Assembly (NCBI GenBank): GCA_025201805.1
Contig: MU619309.1
Location: forward strand, 1,536-65,535
From: Parasitella parasitica
Taxonomy: Eukaryota > Mucoromycota > Mucoromycetes > Mucorales > Mucoraceae
Direction of reading: 5' to 3'
DNA length: 64,000 bases
This document shows positions 54,249 to 64,000 of this stretch, one piece after another. The translations under genes and the position numbers were made by a program. The stretch's first letter is position 1, and each line of letters begins with the position of its first letter. A model generated the notes under the pieces. That model made no database searches. It was not told where the DNA came from and saw only the letters and a list, made by a program, of their open reading frames with translations.

Positions 54249-56501
54249 ATGTCTCGCACACTCTATGATAAAGTCTGGGATGATCATGTCTTTGATGAGC
54301 AAGATGATGGCACTTGTTTGATATATATTGACAGACACCTTGTACACGAAGTTACTAGTCCTCAAGCCTTTGAGGGCCTTCGTAACGCAAATCGTCCTGT
54401 GCGCCGTCCTGATTGTACTCTTGCCACTGTAGATCATAACATTCCCACCACAACCAGAAAAGAATTTAAAAATATCACCAGTTTTATCAGGGAGACTGAT
54501 TCAAGAATTCAATGTGAAACTCTTGAGCAAAATGTTGAGGCCTTTGGCCTTACTTATTTCGGTATGGAGGATAACCGTCAAGGTATTGTGCATGTTATCG
54601 GCCCTGAGCAAGGTTTCACTCTCCCTGGAACCACCGTTGTGTGTGGTGATTCGCATACATCTACACATGGTGCGTTTGGTGCTCTCGCTTTTGGTATTGG
54701 AACATCCGAGGTAGAGCATGTCCTTGCTACTCAAACTCTTCTTCAAAAGAAATCAAAAAACATGCGTATCCGTGTTCAAGGTGAGGCTCTTCCAGGCGTC
54801 ACTTCCAAGGATATCGTTCTCCACATAATTGGTGTTATCGGTACTGCTGGTGGTACCGGCTGTGTCATTGAGTTCTGCGGTGATGCTATTGCTGCTCTGT
54901 CAATGGAATCCAGAATGTCTATTTGTAACATGTCAATTGAAGCTGGTGCTCGTGCTGGTATGGTTGCTCCTGACGAAATCACTTTTGAATACCTCCGTGG
55001 TAAACCTCTCGCCCCCAAAGGTGCTGAATGGGATTCTGCCGTCAATTATTGGAAGTCCCTCAGTTCTGACCCTGACGCCAAATATGATATTAACGTAGAA
55101 ATCAATGCTGCTGATATTGCCCCCACTCTTACTTGGGGTACTAGCCCTCAAGATGTTGTGCCCATTACTGGCTCTACCCCTGATCCAGCAAAGATTGAAG
55201 ATCCTGTTCGCCGTTCTGCCGTCCAACGCGCTCTTGATTATATTGGCATTGCTCCCAACACTCCTATGGAAGGTGTCAAGGTAGATAAGGTATTTATTGG
55301 CAGTTGCACCAATTCTCGTATTGAGGATCTTCGCGCTGCCGCTGCTGTTGTAAAGGGTAAGCGTGCTGCTGAATGGGTGGATGCTATGGTCGTGCCTGGT
55401 TCAGGTTTAGTAAAGCGCCAAGCTGAACGCGAGGGACTGGACAAAATCTTCACCGATGCTGGTTTTGACTGGAGGGAAGCTGGTTGCTCCATGTGCCTTG
55501 GTATGAACCCTGATCAACTGAAGCCTGGAGAACGTTGTGCATCTACATCCAACCGTAATTTTGAGGGTCGTCAAGGTGCTGGTGGTCGTACTCATCTTGT
55601 AAGTCCTGCTATGGCTGCTGCTGCTGGTATCAAGGGCTGCCTTACCGATGTTCGCAACATGGAAATCTCTGAAATTCCTGGCACTCCTAAGCAAAGTCCT
55701 CGTCAAGAAGTTTCAGCCCAATTTGAGTCTGAAGATCAAGCTGAAGCTAGCTCCAGTGCGAACCCCACCGCTGCTGCTACTACATCAACCAGTGCTGGTG
55801 AATCTACTGGTATGCCCAAGTTTGATACTCTCAAGGGTTATGCTGCTCCTCTTGATATTTCCAATGTCGACACCGATATGATTATTCCCAAGCAGTTCCT
55901 CAAGACCATCAAACGTACAGGTCTCGGTAGTGCACTCTTCTATGCTCTTCGCTTCGACGCTGCCACCAAAGAAGAAAACCCTGACTTTATCCTCAATCAA
56001 GAACCTTATCGCCAAGCTCGCATCCTGGTGTGCACTGGGCCCAATTTCGGTTGCGGTAGCTCTCGTGAGCATGCTCCTTGGGCCTTTAACGACTTTGGTA
56101 TCCGATGCATCCTTGCACCCAGTTTTGCTGATATTTTCTACAACAATTGCTTCAAGAACGGCATGCTTCCGATCGTCCTCCCTCAAGAACAATTAGAAGC
56201 CATTCACGCTGAAGCAAAGAAGGGAACAGAAGTTGAAGTGGACCTTATCAATCAGGTCGTTCATTTTGCCGGTAATCAAGTTGATTTTGAAGTAGAGCCT
56301 TTCCGTAAACACTGTCTTGTTAATGGCCTGGATGATATTGGATTGACTATGCAAAAGGCTGATAAGATTGCCGAGTTTGAAGTGAAACGCACTAATTTAT
56401 GGCCCTGGTTAGATGGAAAGGGTTACAAAGGAAAGGCCACTAAAATCCCTGTCAATAGTGGTGAAGGCCATCAAAATAAGAAAACCAAGCTCGATTGGTA
56501 A
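54249..56501 (+). CDS. LEU1: 3-isopropylmalate dehydratase (isopropylmalate isomerase)
   Basis: This is the second step of leucine synthesis, isomerising 2- to 3-isopropylmalate with a [4Fe-4S] cluster. One uninterrupted exon encodes 750 residues, the fused fungal LeuC-LeuD form. The large domain has '[20 protein letters not shown]', '[14 protein letters not shown]', the cluster ligands '[11 protein letters not shown]' and '[11 protein letters not shown]', and '[12 protein letters not shown]'. An Ala/Ser/Thr-rich linker (about residues 485-520) leads to the swivel domain '[18 protein letters not shown]' and '[14 protein letters not shown]'. Everything catalytic is intact, unlike the aconitase paralogue 9 kb away. 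Three Gcn4-type motifs lie upstream, and a T-run/A-run directly before the start. Confidence 0.97.
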   Translation: MSRTLYDKVWDDHVFDEQDDGTCLIYIDRHLVHEVTSPQAFEGLRNANRPVRRPDCTLATVDHNIPTTTRKEFKNITSFIRETDSRIQCETLEQNVEAFGLTYFGMEDNRQGIVHVIGPEQGFTLPGTTVVCGDSHTSTHGAFGALAFGIGTSEVEHVLATQTLLQKKSKNMRIRVQGEALPGVTSKDIVLHIIGVIGTAGGTGCVIEFCGDAIAALSMESRMSICNMSIEAGARAGMVAPDEITFEYLRGKPLAPKGAEWDSAVNYWKSLSSDPDAKYDINVEINAADIAPTLTWGTSPQDVVPITGSTPDPAKIEDPVRRSAVQRALDYIGIAPNTPMEGVKVDKVFIGSCTNSRIEDLRAAAAVVKGKRAAEWVDAMVVPGSGLVKRQAEREGLDKIFTDAGFDWREAGCSMCLGMNPDQLKPGERCASTSNRNFEGRQGAGGRTHLVSPAMAAAAGIKGCLTDVRNMEISEIPGTPKQSPRQEVSAQFESEDQAEASSSANPTAAATTSTSAGESTGMPKFDTLKGYAAPLDISNVDTDMIIPKQFLKTIKRTGLGSALFYALRFDAATKEENPDFILNQEPYRQARILVCTGPNFGCGSSREHAPWAFNDFGIRCILAPSFADIFYNNCFKNGMLPIVLPQEQLEAIHAEAKKGTEVEVDLINQVVHFAGNQVDFEVEPFRKHCLVNGLDDIGLTMQKADKIAEFEVKRTNLWPWLDGKGYKGKATKIPVNSGEGHQNKKTKLDW

Positions 56502-56693
56502 TATATGGAATAAAAAGCTTCTTTTGCTCATTATTATTATTTTTTTTGCAATCTCTTGTCAATCTCTCTCTTTTTCTTTATATATATATATCCCAACATT
56601 TACAACACAAAATATACTACAATTTGTTTTGAATAAACTGCATATTTTATACTCCTGTATAATTGAATCGATCTCTAATGTCACATTTGAAGA

Positions 56694-58457
56694 GTGAACG
56701 AAGCCAATATATTACCAATGTCTAGCTTCATTCCGTTGGTGCAAATTTGGAAAATATCACAAAGCTCAAAGACCAGCTTGCTTCCATTAAAACCGTTAAT
56801 GTTATGGCTGATTTTATTGAAGCTGCCAGTTTATCTGTTTACATCTTTAAAGAAGCAAAAGCACTCGAGGATTCAGGGAATCATAGGAAACAATCAATAT
56901 GCCTGTGTTTTGTATCCAAATGATTTTGTCTAACCCGGATATCAAATAGTGGTACCACAGGTGTCGTATTGACTCAAGCTGCCAGCGTAGCAGCTATCAC
57001 TGGTATTTCCGCTGTGGATGACAAAGTGACATTTGCTTTGATCGCCAAAGAAGACGTTTACATGTTCTACCTTCCTTTTGCTCATGTATTTGAGCAAGCT
57101 GCTCAAGGTATTGACTTATTCAAGGGCGCAGCTCATTATTAGTTACACGAAAAAACAAAAAACAAATGTGCATAATCCACAAACAATTGTACTCATATAA
57201 CGACATCCGTGTGCACATTAGGGCGACACTCTTAATTTGTTGGACGACATTGCTGAACTGAAACCCACAGTGTTCTGCTCTGTCCCTAGACTATTCCACC
57301 GTATCTACGATAAAGTTTTGGCTGGCGTCAAGGCGAAGGGTGGTGTCTCTGCCAAGCTCTTCAACATGGCCTTCCAAGCAAAGAAGGACAACCTCAGCAA
57401 GTCTGTAAACCATTGGCTTTGGGATCGCCTTGTCTTTGGCGGTGTAAGTTTGTTTAGCATTATATTTGCTGTCAATGTCTCATACCCTCATTAGATCCGT
57501 CAAAAACTAGGTGGCCGTATTCGTTTTATCCTTAGTGGATCTGCACCTGTCGCACCCGACGTGATGGATTTCATGCGTATCTGTTTCTCAGCAAAGGTGT
57601 TCGAAGGCTATGGACAAACCGAGAATTTCTGTGCTGGCTGTTTGGTAAGTTATGCAGTCAGAGAAAGGGAAAGAGGGTGTTATTGACAAACAACTAGACT
57701 ATTTCTGACGACAATACTTCTGGTGTTGTCGGTGTGCCCTTCCCATGTTCCGAAATCAAGCTTGTTGATGTTCCTGACATGGAGTACCATGCTACAGATA
57801 AACCTTACCCTCGTGGTGAGATTTGAATTTGTGGTCACTCACTTATGCGCGAATACTACAAAGCTCCTGAAAAGACAGCAGAGACAATCGATCAAGATGG
57901 GTGGCTGCATACTGGTGATATTGGTTTATTTGATTCTGCAAGCCGTATTGTTATCATTGATCGTTTGAAGAACATTTTCAAATTGTCTCAGGTTAGTAGA
58001 CGTTTATTTGTGTTGTCTTCCAGTCATCAGAAACTCACCTATTGTACGTACGTAGGGTGAATATATCGCCCCTGAAAAGATTGAGGGTGTCTATCAAAAG
58101 CATGATGTTTACGGTGACTCTATGCAAGCTTCTTTAGTCGGCGTTATTGTTCCCGACAAAGATTCCTTCTCTGCATGGTTGGCTAAAACCCATGCTTCCG
58201 TACCCGCTTCTGAAGCACTCGAAAATGAAGAAGTGAAGAAAGATGTCCTCAAGGTTTTGAATGCTTATGGCAAGCAAAATGACCTCAAGGGCTTTGAACA
58301 AATCAGAGACATTCATTTGACCTTTGACGAATTCACTATTGATAATGATCTCTTGACACCCACATTCAAATTGAAACGTGAAAGTGCAAAGAAGGTTTAT
58401 CAATCCCAAATTGAAGCCATGTATGCTACTTTATCTAATGGTAGAGCCTTTAATTAA
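56694..58457 (+). pseudogene. Long-chain acyl-CoA synthetase pseudogene
   Basis: This is the C-terminal two thirds of an ACSL-type enzyme (fatty acid activation). Recognisable exons start with 'SGTTGVVLTQAASVAAIT' near 56946, a P-loop that has lost the usual PKG. Then come 'FYLPFAHVFEQ', 'LKPTVFCSVPRLFHRIYDKV', 'KLGGRIRFILSGSAPVAPDV', 'VFEGYGQTE', 'PYPRGEI', 'DGWLHTGDIGLFD', 'GEYIAPEKIEGVYQK' and the end 'KLKRESAKKVYQSQ'. A TGA replaces the Cys codon in the GEIC block near 57824. The N-terminal about 250 residues are missing or reduced to traces (56694-56940). Splice sites of the remaining introns are still good, so decay is recent. Confidence 0.87.
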
Positions 58458-60200
58458 TACCTAAAACCCTTATACGCACATTTACTACTCTTTTTTTTTT
58501 TTTTTTCTTGTCTCTAACTTGTGTATACATTAAATAATTCGATCGTGTTTTTTATTGTAATTAATTTTTGCAAGCCTGTTTTTCTAATGGAATGGTTGCA
58601 TCAGAAACCATATTGCTATGGCACTTGTGCACTGACCAGCGTAAAACACACAGCCGTTTCGAACCTCCTTCCCCTTCTTCTTCACAAGTTTTAAGGTTTC
58701 CATTTAGGCATTCTAAAGATACGAATTGTGCTCCGTAACACAAGAAAAGGGATCATTTTCACATGTGAAAAGTAACCCGATGGATTTTTTGTTAGATACC
58801 AATGCCAACCACTGTGGTTTTATATGGCTACCTAAATAGACATATTGGCATATTACAATTTATATATTTAGGAAAATCAGCGACAAAGTCTCTTGCTATC
58901 TCGTAGACGTCTATCTAGGGGTAATTGCACATCACACACATCCAATTTATTTTTACTTGTTGGTACCAACTACCAGTGATGTCTAAGGTTGTAGCAGTAT
59001 CGAATAAAGTCTATAATTCGTGGAAAAGTTTGACATTGTAATTTGGATGGTTATATACAACGTGCGGATCTTTGATGTGAATTCTGATTTGCAGATCCAA
59101 GTACTGACATATCCATACCCACACAGAAGATATTGGCAAGGATTGCTCAATACTTGTGTATAGTAGATCAACCTAAAATAATTTATTGAGTAATAAAGTA
59201 TGCAGTCAGAACAAGATATGGACTCAAAAGACCTGCGATGAGCATCCAAACTCTTTATTAATTTCAATAGCAAGTTTCTAATGAGAAAAGTCATTACGGA
59301 AAACGTGATAAAAAACAAAACATTAAAATTATTCACTAAGCTACTCATTGTATCAATCTACTAGTGTTTTACTATTGCAAGGCGAAGATCCAAAAAATAG
59401 AACTAAAACACACACACACACACATACACATATTTCTTGATACGATGAGGCCACAAGGCGACACCGTTTCTCGAAAAGCTAAGACGCATATACGATTTGC
59501 TGGAGTGTCTATTGTAATTAAACCTTTGGTTGGGTTTCTATAGCCACAACTGAACTGCAACATCAGACGTAGATCCCTTTATAAGTGACATCCATGGGAC
59601 TTGCAAGAAGGTAATGGAGACACGGGTTATCCTACCAAACACGGCCGCGAATACACCACCATTGTTAGATGCTTGCAATTCTGCCTAGACAGGATAAAAG
59701 ACAAACAACAGGTCTAGGAAAACCCAATACAATTGCTGAAGGACAATTATGAGCAGTATGGCGTTTTGATTTCTCCTACGCTATCCTGTGCCAAAAGATC
59801 ACAAGACGCCCATCCAGAGCAAAAGCCTCGTCTATAAATACACAATAGTGAATGAGTTCATACCCGGATAAAACGCCATATTCAATGCAATCATTTACGA
59901 TATCATAGCAAATGAACTCATTACCAACATAATACATCATGTGCAATTTGAAAGTGAATGATCAACATATCACAGGGTACCAATGGTGCGTGTATTAATT
60001 AACCAAGATTAGCACGTATTGAACTTTTAAATATATAAAGTGAATGAGCCCAATAAGTGATGTTATGTATAAATATACGAGCTTTGAAGCGTTTCTGGAA
60101 TAATTTTTATTATTATTATTAATTATATCCAACAATGAACCTTTGCACTAGTAAGTCGTAGCAATCAAAAGTAGCTTTATTAGAAGAAGACTTATCGAGC
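58458..60200. other. Gene-poor region with CA microsatellite
   Basis: No gene was recognised. A short (CA)n run lies near 59407-59424. The minus-strand ORFs 58983-59348 and 59372-59563 look like chance. Around 59830-60000 several near-repeated words around 'gtgaatga' and 'tgaactcatta' occur, without a clear unit. Confidence 0.45.
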
Positions 60201-60932
60201 ATGCTTTATCGTAATCTTTTAGTTAGTTCCGCCAACAATAAAACGAAGCCAGACAGCACCCTTAGAATACTTGACGCTGTTATAACAGATGAATGTCCTG
60301 CTTCTTCCATCCAGTCTTTCAAAAATAACTTTCCAGCATTGGAATCTTTGAATTTGGAGTATAAGATAAAAGAAACACAAACAGAATACGAATCTACTCT
60401 TTGGTGGAATCAGTTGACAGAAGTTTGCCAGGGTCTTAAAGATTACCAAATCACAATCATTAGCCCTAACCATGAAGATTACTCGATTCAACTCGAAAAC
60501 TATGCCGATTTTCTACAAAAAATTGTAGGCACAGTTGTAATAGAATACGAGAGAAAGGCTTCAATTCGCTTGGAAATAACTGATAATTGGACATTGGAGG
60601 TAGAGCATAATGGTTCAAAGCTTCAGCTTGTCGGATTGGACTTTTTAGGATCCAGCATCTACGCAGAAGACCTTGTTAAACAAATCTTTGAAAAGGTGTT
60701 GAAACCATTTAGTCCCAAGCGCCTCAATATAGTCTATGAAGAGAAGAAACGAGAGTACACGTTTTTCGACAAGGTTAAAGAATTCTTCATGACAAGAAAA
60801 GAGCCACCCATCCTTGCTACAATGAACGACCATATTAGATTTTTTCGCAGGGATTGTTATTTTTCGAGTGTATCTTCTGAACAAAGTTATAGCAGCACAG
60901 ATGGCTTTTATAGCCACTGGTCATTTGAATAA
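60201..60932 (+). CDS. Uncharacterised protein, possible F-box/LRR-type fragment
   Basis: The 243-residue ORF starts at 'MLYRNLLVSSANN'. Segments such as 'LRILDAVITDECPASSIQSF' with 'FPALESLNLEY' resemble a degenerate leucine-rich repeat, as in the large Mucorales F-box/LRR families. No F-box is visible, and the upstream sequence is interrupted by stops, so this may be a 5'-truncated copy. The remainder ('QLTEVCQGLKDYQI', 'RLEITDNWTLEVEHNGSK') alternates beta-like and helical stretches. The family is an inference; the ORF itself has convincing composition. Confidence 0.5.
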   Translation: MLYRNLLVSSANNKTKPDSTLRILDAVITDECPASSIQSFKNNFPALESLNLEYKIKETQTEYESTLWWNQLTEVCQGLKDYQITIISPNHEDYSIQLENYADFLQKIVGTVVIEYERKASIRLEITDNWTLEVEHNGSKLQLVGLDFLGSSIYAEDLVKQIFEKVLKPFSPKRLNIVYEEKKREYTFFDKVKEFFMTRKEPPILATMNDHIRFFRRDCYFSSVSSEQSYSSTDGFYSHWSFE

Positions 60933-61289
60933 CCCACTGTTACAATTAGCTCAAGAAAATTGCTATGAAGACCCCCTCACAATCCTTTGTATATGTTCTT
61001 GTTCAAATTTATAGAGATCTTATAAATATGCCCTAGAAAATAACTATGAATAAACAGCTTTAACTTTCTTTTTCCCAAACTCAAAATTCTTATCTAAGCT
61101 TTGGCTTCGATTTTATCTTTCAAGTTGTTGATACTTTACTTTTAGCTCTATGTCTGCCTTCTTTTTTTACTCTTATTTTACAAGTTAAAATCTTTTAAAG
61201 GGTACTTCTTGCTAGTGTTTATCACTACAAAGAAAACCACCGTATAAGCGATAATAACAGAATTAATCTCTTTTATTGAAGAAAGATTC

Positions 61290-61480
61290 TTCTCTGAGAG
61301 TTCTCGAAAGGAACCACTAATGCTCGCGGAATTTTTGAGCGACTAGCGGAAATGAGACAGCATATTGCGGAAGTTCATGGTACAAGCCGGATCATTTCAA
61401 CAATTGATGTTTACTGTTATGCTTGGAACCAGAAGGGGTTTTTTTACTCCAATTGCGGCATTGCCGAATATCGTAAAGAA
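61290..61480 (+). pseudogene. GNAT-like acetyltransferase fragment
   Basis: An open stretch reads 'GTTNARGIFERLAEMRQHI', then 'VYCYAWNQKGFFYSNCGIAE' and 'YRKEG'. The end resembles the last strand-helix of GNAT acetyltransferases (aromatic 'FY..CGF.E' motif). It has no start in a suitable position and no acetyl-CoA loop. It is a short remnant at best. Confidence 0.3.
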
Positions 61481-61619
61481 GGTAATGTACTACAATCTCT
61501 ACTACGCCACGAAATGTAGTTTGCTTATGTAACAATTATTTTTGACTCATAGAAAACATTAGCCCGAATGCAGCAATATAAATAAATAAACGCATCTCTC
61601 TTTTTTTCTGTTTTTAACA

Positions 61620-62429
61620 ATGAAAACTGACAATAATAGCAGTAATAGTAAGCAAATTGCCGATCAAAGCTACGGCATCCTTTCGTTGAGAGATGGAGTG
61701 TTCCTGAATGCATTTGGTTCTATGGTATGTTGGCTATATATATTCTACTGTACAATTTTCGCATCAGTATTAATTGATTGTTCAAGGTTCTTACTCCTCT
61801 CATTCCTACTTGTAAGCCAACTCGCCATTTATCGATCCATTAAAAAAAAAAGTATATACTAATACAGTATTCGCAGCTACTTCATCAAATGATTACGTAT
61901 CAAAGTATTTCCACTTTCGTGTTCCCGGTGTGCAATTCCCTGTCGATAGTCTGCTCGTAGTGTCACTTGCAATGAACGCCGTTGGGATGTGGGGATGCTA
62001 CAAGGTAATAGTCATATTGCAGGATCACTGAGCACCTTACTAAAATTTCAGCTCTGATAGAAATCAAAGAAGCTTATTCGTTACCACAAGTACTACTGTT
62101 ATTATGAATCAGTATGCACGCCTCTAGTGGTTATACAGTCTTTGTGGTGTTCTTATCGGAATATAGGTGCCGTTCTTGCAGAGAGCAACACAAGTTGGGA
62201 GTCGTTCAGAAAAAGCATGAAAGAAGAGTATGGTAGATATGTCTTTGTCGCATTTGGAGCATTCATGGGCACTTGTTTCGCTCAGATGGTAATATAATTC
62301 AAATACAAGGGTGATTTGGTTTAATAGAGATCTAAATATCTTTGAATGTGATAGCTATACGCTGCTTACTTGGCTCGTCAATATGAGAAACATTTGCAGG
62401 TAGAAGCACCTGAGGAAGATGAACTTTAA
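61620..62429 (+). CDS. Multi-exon membrane protein, novel, with 25-nt microexon
   Basis: Unrecognised. Exon 1 starts 'MKTDNNSSNSKQIADQSYGI' and ends 'LNAFGSM'. A 25-nt exon near 61789-61813 (framed by AAG and GTAAGC) restores phase to the next exon, giving 'VLTPLIPTSTSSNDY'. That exon encodes 'FHFRVPGVQFPVDSLLVVSL' and 'AMNAVGMWGCYK'. Later exons encode 'SNTSWESFRKSMKEEYGRYV', 'FVAFGAFMGTCFAQM' and 'LYAAYLARQYEKHLQVEAPE', ending EDEL at 62429. One middle junction (62000-62190) is not settled. Two or three membrane helices are likely. The C-terminal EDEL resembles an ER-type HDEL/KDEL signal, but the last helix-tail topology would have to be lumenal. Confidence 0.55.
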
Positions 62430-64000
62430 ACCTCGTCTATCAATTAGAATTCACTCATTGATGCAACAAATGCTATTGTAACAAATTAAGATATAACGTG
62501 CGCATATTTAGTCGAATGTCTTACAATTAAATTAGTTTGGCCAAGCATAACCGGGTTATATACTCGTATAATAAAAATCTGTCATAGTAGATGCAAATGT
62601 CTCCAAATTTCTTTCATGGATACTGCGTATGATGAATTGCCCTGAACAATCATTTGAAGACACAAAATAAGTAAAATTGCTACAAGTATCGGGCATTGAG
62701 AAGAAGTAATTCAAAAATTCTTAGACTTCATCAGATAATCTCTCTTGTCACCTAATAAAGCACAAATACAAGCCCATCCATATTGTTTATAGAAAAATTT
62801 CAAAAAAATATTAGGGAACTTGCACATCTAGTAGAGAATTATACCAGAAATGTATTGTAATATTTACTCAAGTCATAGTGTCTTGATGATTTGTTGAGAA
62901 ATTGTCCACCAAAAGTTTGCGCAAAAAGACAAAATTGGCTCTAGCTTCTTGAATTCGAGCGTCATCAAGATATGTTTGGTACCAAAACGTGCTCTACTAC
63001 TTTACTTGAGAATTTGGACATAATTCATTTGCAAAATTTAGTACTTGCTATAGAGCCATACACTATAAAATCAGCAAAATCTTGTTATGGCAGTATCTCG
63101 ACAACAAAAAAGATAATGAAATTCGAAGAAGGTGATGAGGTACAGTTATTGCACTAGTAATAGGATGTATACCTGGCTTAGACCGAAAATCCATACCTAA
63201 AAATGACCCTGAAGGTTGCCCTTAAGTTGAAAACTGAAAATTGAATATGGGTTCGGTGGAAGGGGGGGGGGGGTCCAAACATAAAAATATTCAGAGGTGA
63301 GTGAGACTCAAATATGTTGTAGAATGATGCAAAGAAAGAAGATTTTGGCTGAAGGTTGTGTCTTTATAGCCTATTGGTTTGCAAATATATTAGACATTTT
63401 AAATTATGCCTTTAAGCGGGGGAAAAAGATAAAACTTTAGATTGTGTGCGAGTTATTTGATTCAAACATAATGCTTACATAGAAATGGGTTTTAAGATCA
63501 CATTCTATGACATCTCAGCTATTGATTTATATCAAGATATTTCCAAGTTGCCTATTGCGATCATACTTTGATCCCCAATTGAAAATCGATGGTGCACCCT
63601 ATAGCGGTGATGATATAGTAGACTTAAATAAAACACCGCTGTAATGAAAGACTACCGACCTTGGAGCCATCACCCAAAAACAAAGGTATTCAAGTCAAAA
63701 GGATCAAACTTCAAGTTGTGCTCTCAGGTACCGTGTATTTTAAGAAGATTTTATACCTGAAGATAGTGTTGATACGAGCGCAGGTTAATTTTCAGCATTT
63801 GAGTTTCTATGCAGTCATCGTAGCTGTTAGTTTTAAAATGCAATTAGGCTTCAATTTGCGAGCACAATCTTAGACTCAAAATAGATACCACTATATTGAT
63901 ATCTTCTCTCGGTTATTTGGCTTGGGACAAGCTAAATTTTAGCGTACATGGGCATTTGCGTCTCTCCTTTTTGATATTCTGCGAGCCTTTGCCTGTCAAA
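62430..64000. other. Gene-poor end of the window
   Basis: No gene recognised. ORFs at 62972-63157 and 63661-63873 have no family resemblance and may be remnants. A G12 run lies at about 63262-63273. Confidence 0.45.

Noticed and set aside
57824-57826. TGA as a reassigned sense codon or selenocysteine
   Set aside because: The gene is otherwise defective (missing N-terminus, altered P-loop), and no other conserved gene in the window has an internal TGA.
59407-59424. CRISPR-like or tandem array
   Set aside because: Only a short CA dinucleotide run; no spaced repeats anywhere in the window.

Overview
The window looks like nuclear DNA of an early-diverging fungus, most likely Mucoromycota (Mucorales-like). 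It is AT-rich and most genes are split by very short GT-AG introns, about 40-75 nt where I resolved both junctions. Genes face both ways, and promoters combine TATA boxes with pyrimidine-rich leaders. The proteins are eukaryotic: ARF6, LMBD2, TMEM97, TBC RabGAP, fumarase, isopropylmalate isomerase, SET/MYND. Exon joins were worked out by eye from splice sites and reading-frame phase; where a join did not close I say so.

Layout. 1-2.9 kb: a decayed retroelement with DIRS-like RNase H. 2.9-7.2 kb: pyrroline-5-carboxylate reductase and ARF6 (divergent), an NPR1/HAL-type kinase convergent with ARF6 across a T88 tract, and the SDH flavinylation factor. 7.5-9.1 kb: a heavily mutated secreted choice-of-anchor-A-like pseudogene. 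9.8-16.1 kb: a small Cys-rich tail-hydrophobic protein, a WWE-like short gene, an LMBD2 membrane protein and an MDR reductase. 17-25.4 kb: TMEM97/sigma-2 receptor, histidine phosphatase, TBC RabGAP, glycine-cleavage T-protein and an MFS transporter. 25.5-32 kb: an accessory zone with frameshifted orphan remnants, an HsbA-like secreted protein, a truncated Helitron and an ABC-transporter fragment. 32.3-45.6 kb: fumarase, ZIP zinc transporter, a single-pass membrane protein, a SET/MYND methyltransferase and an unusual mitochondrial aconitase paralogue. 46-54 kb: a broken HTH-containing orphan, a long gene-poor stretch and one 54-residue Cys-rich gene. 54.2-64 kb: LEU1 preceded by three Gcn4/CPC1-type motifs, an acyl-CoA synthetase pseudogene, an unassigned (possibly F-box/LRR-type) ORF and a multi-exon novel membrane gene.

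Most intact genes are housekeeping and mitochondrial or amino-acid metabolism (proline, glycine, leucine, TCA cycle). I see no operon-like or biosynthetic cluster logic. The most striking item is the aconitase paralogue at 42.8-45.6 kb. It keeps the fold and many active-site residues, but two of the three Fe-S cluster cysteines and one substrate arginine are replaced, so it may be a cluster-less, non-catalytic mitochondrial protein.
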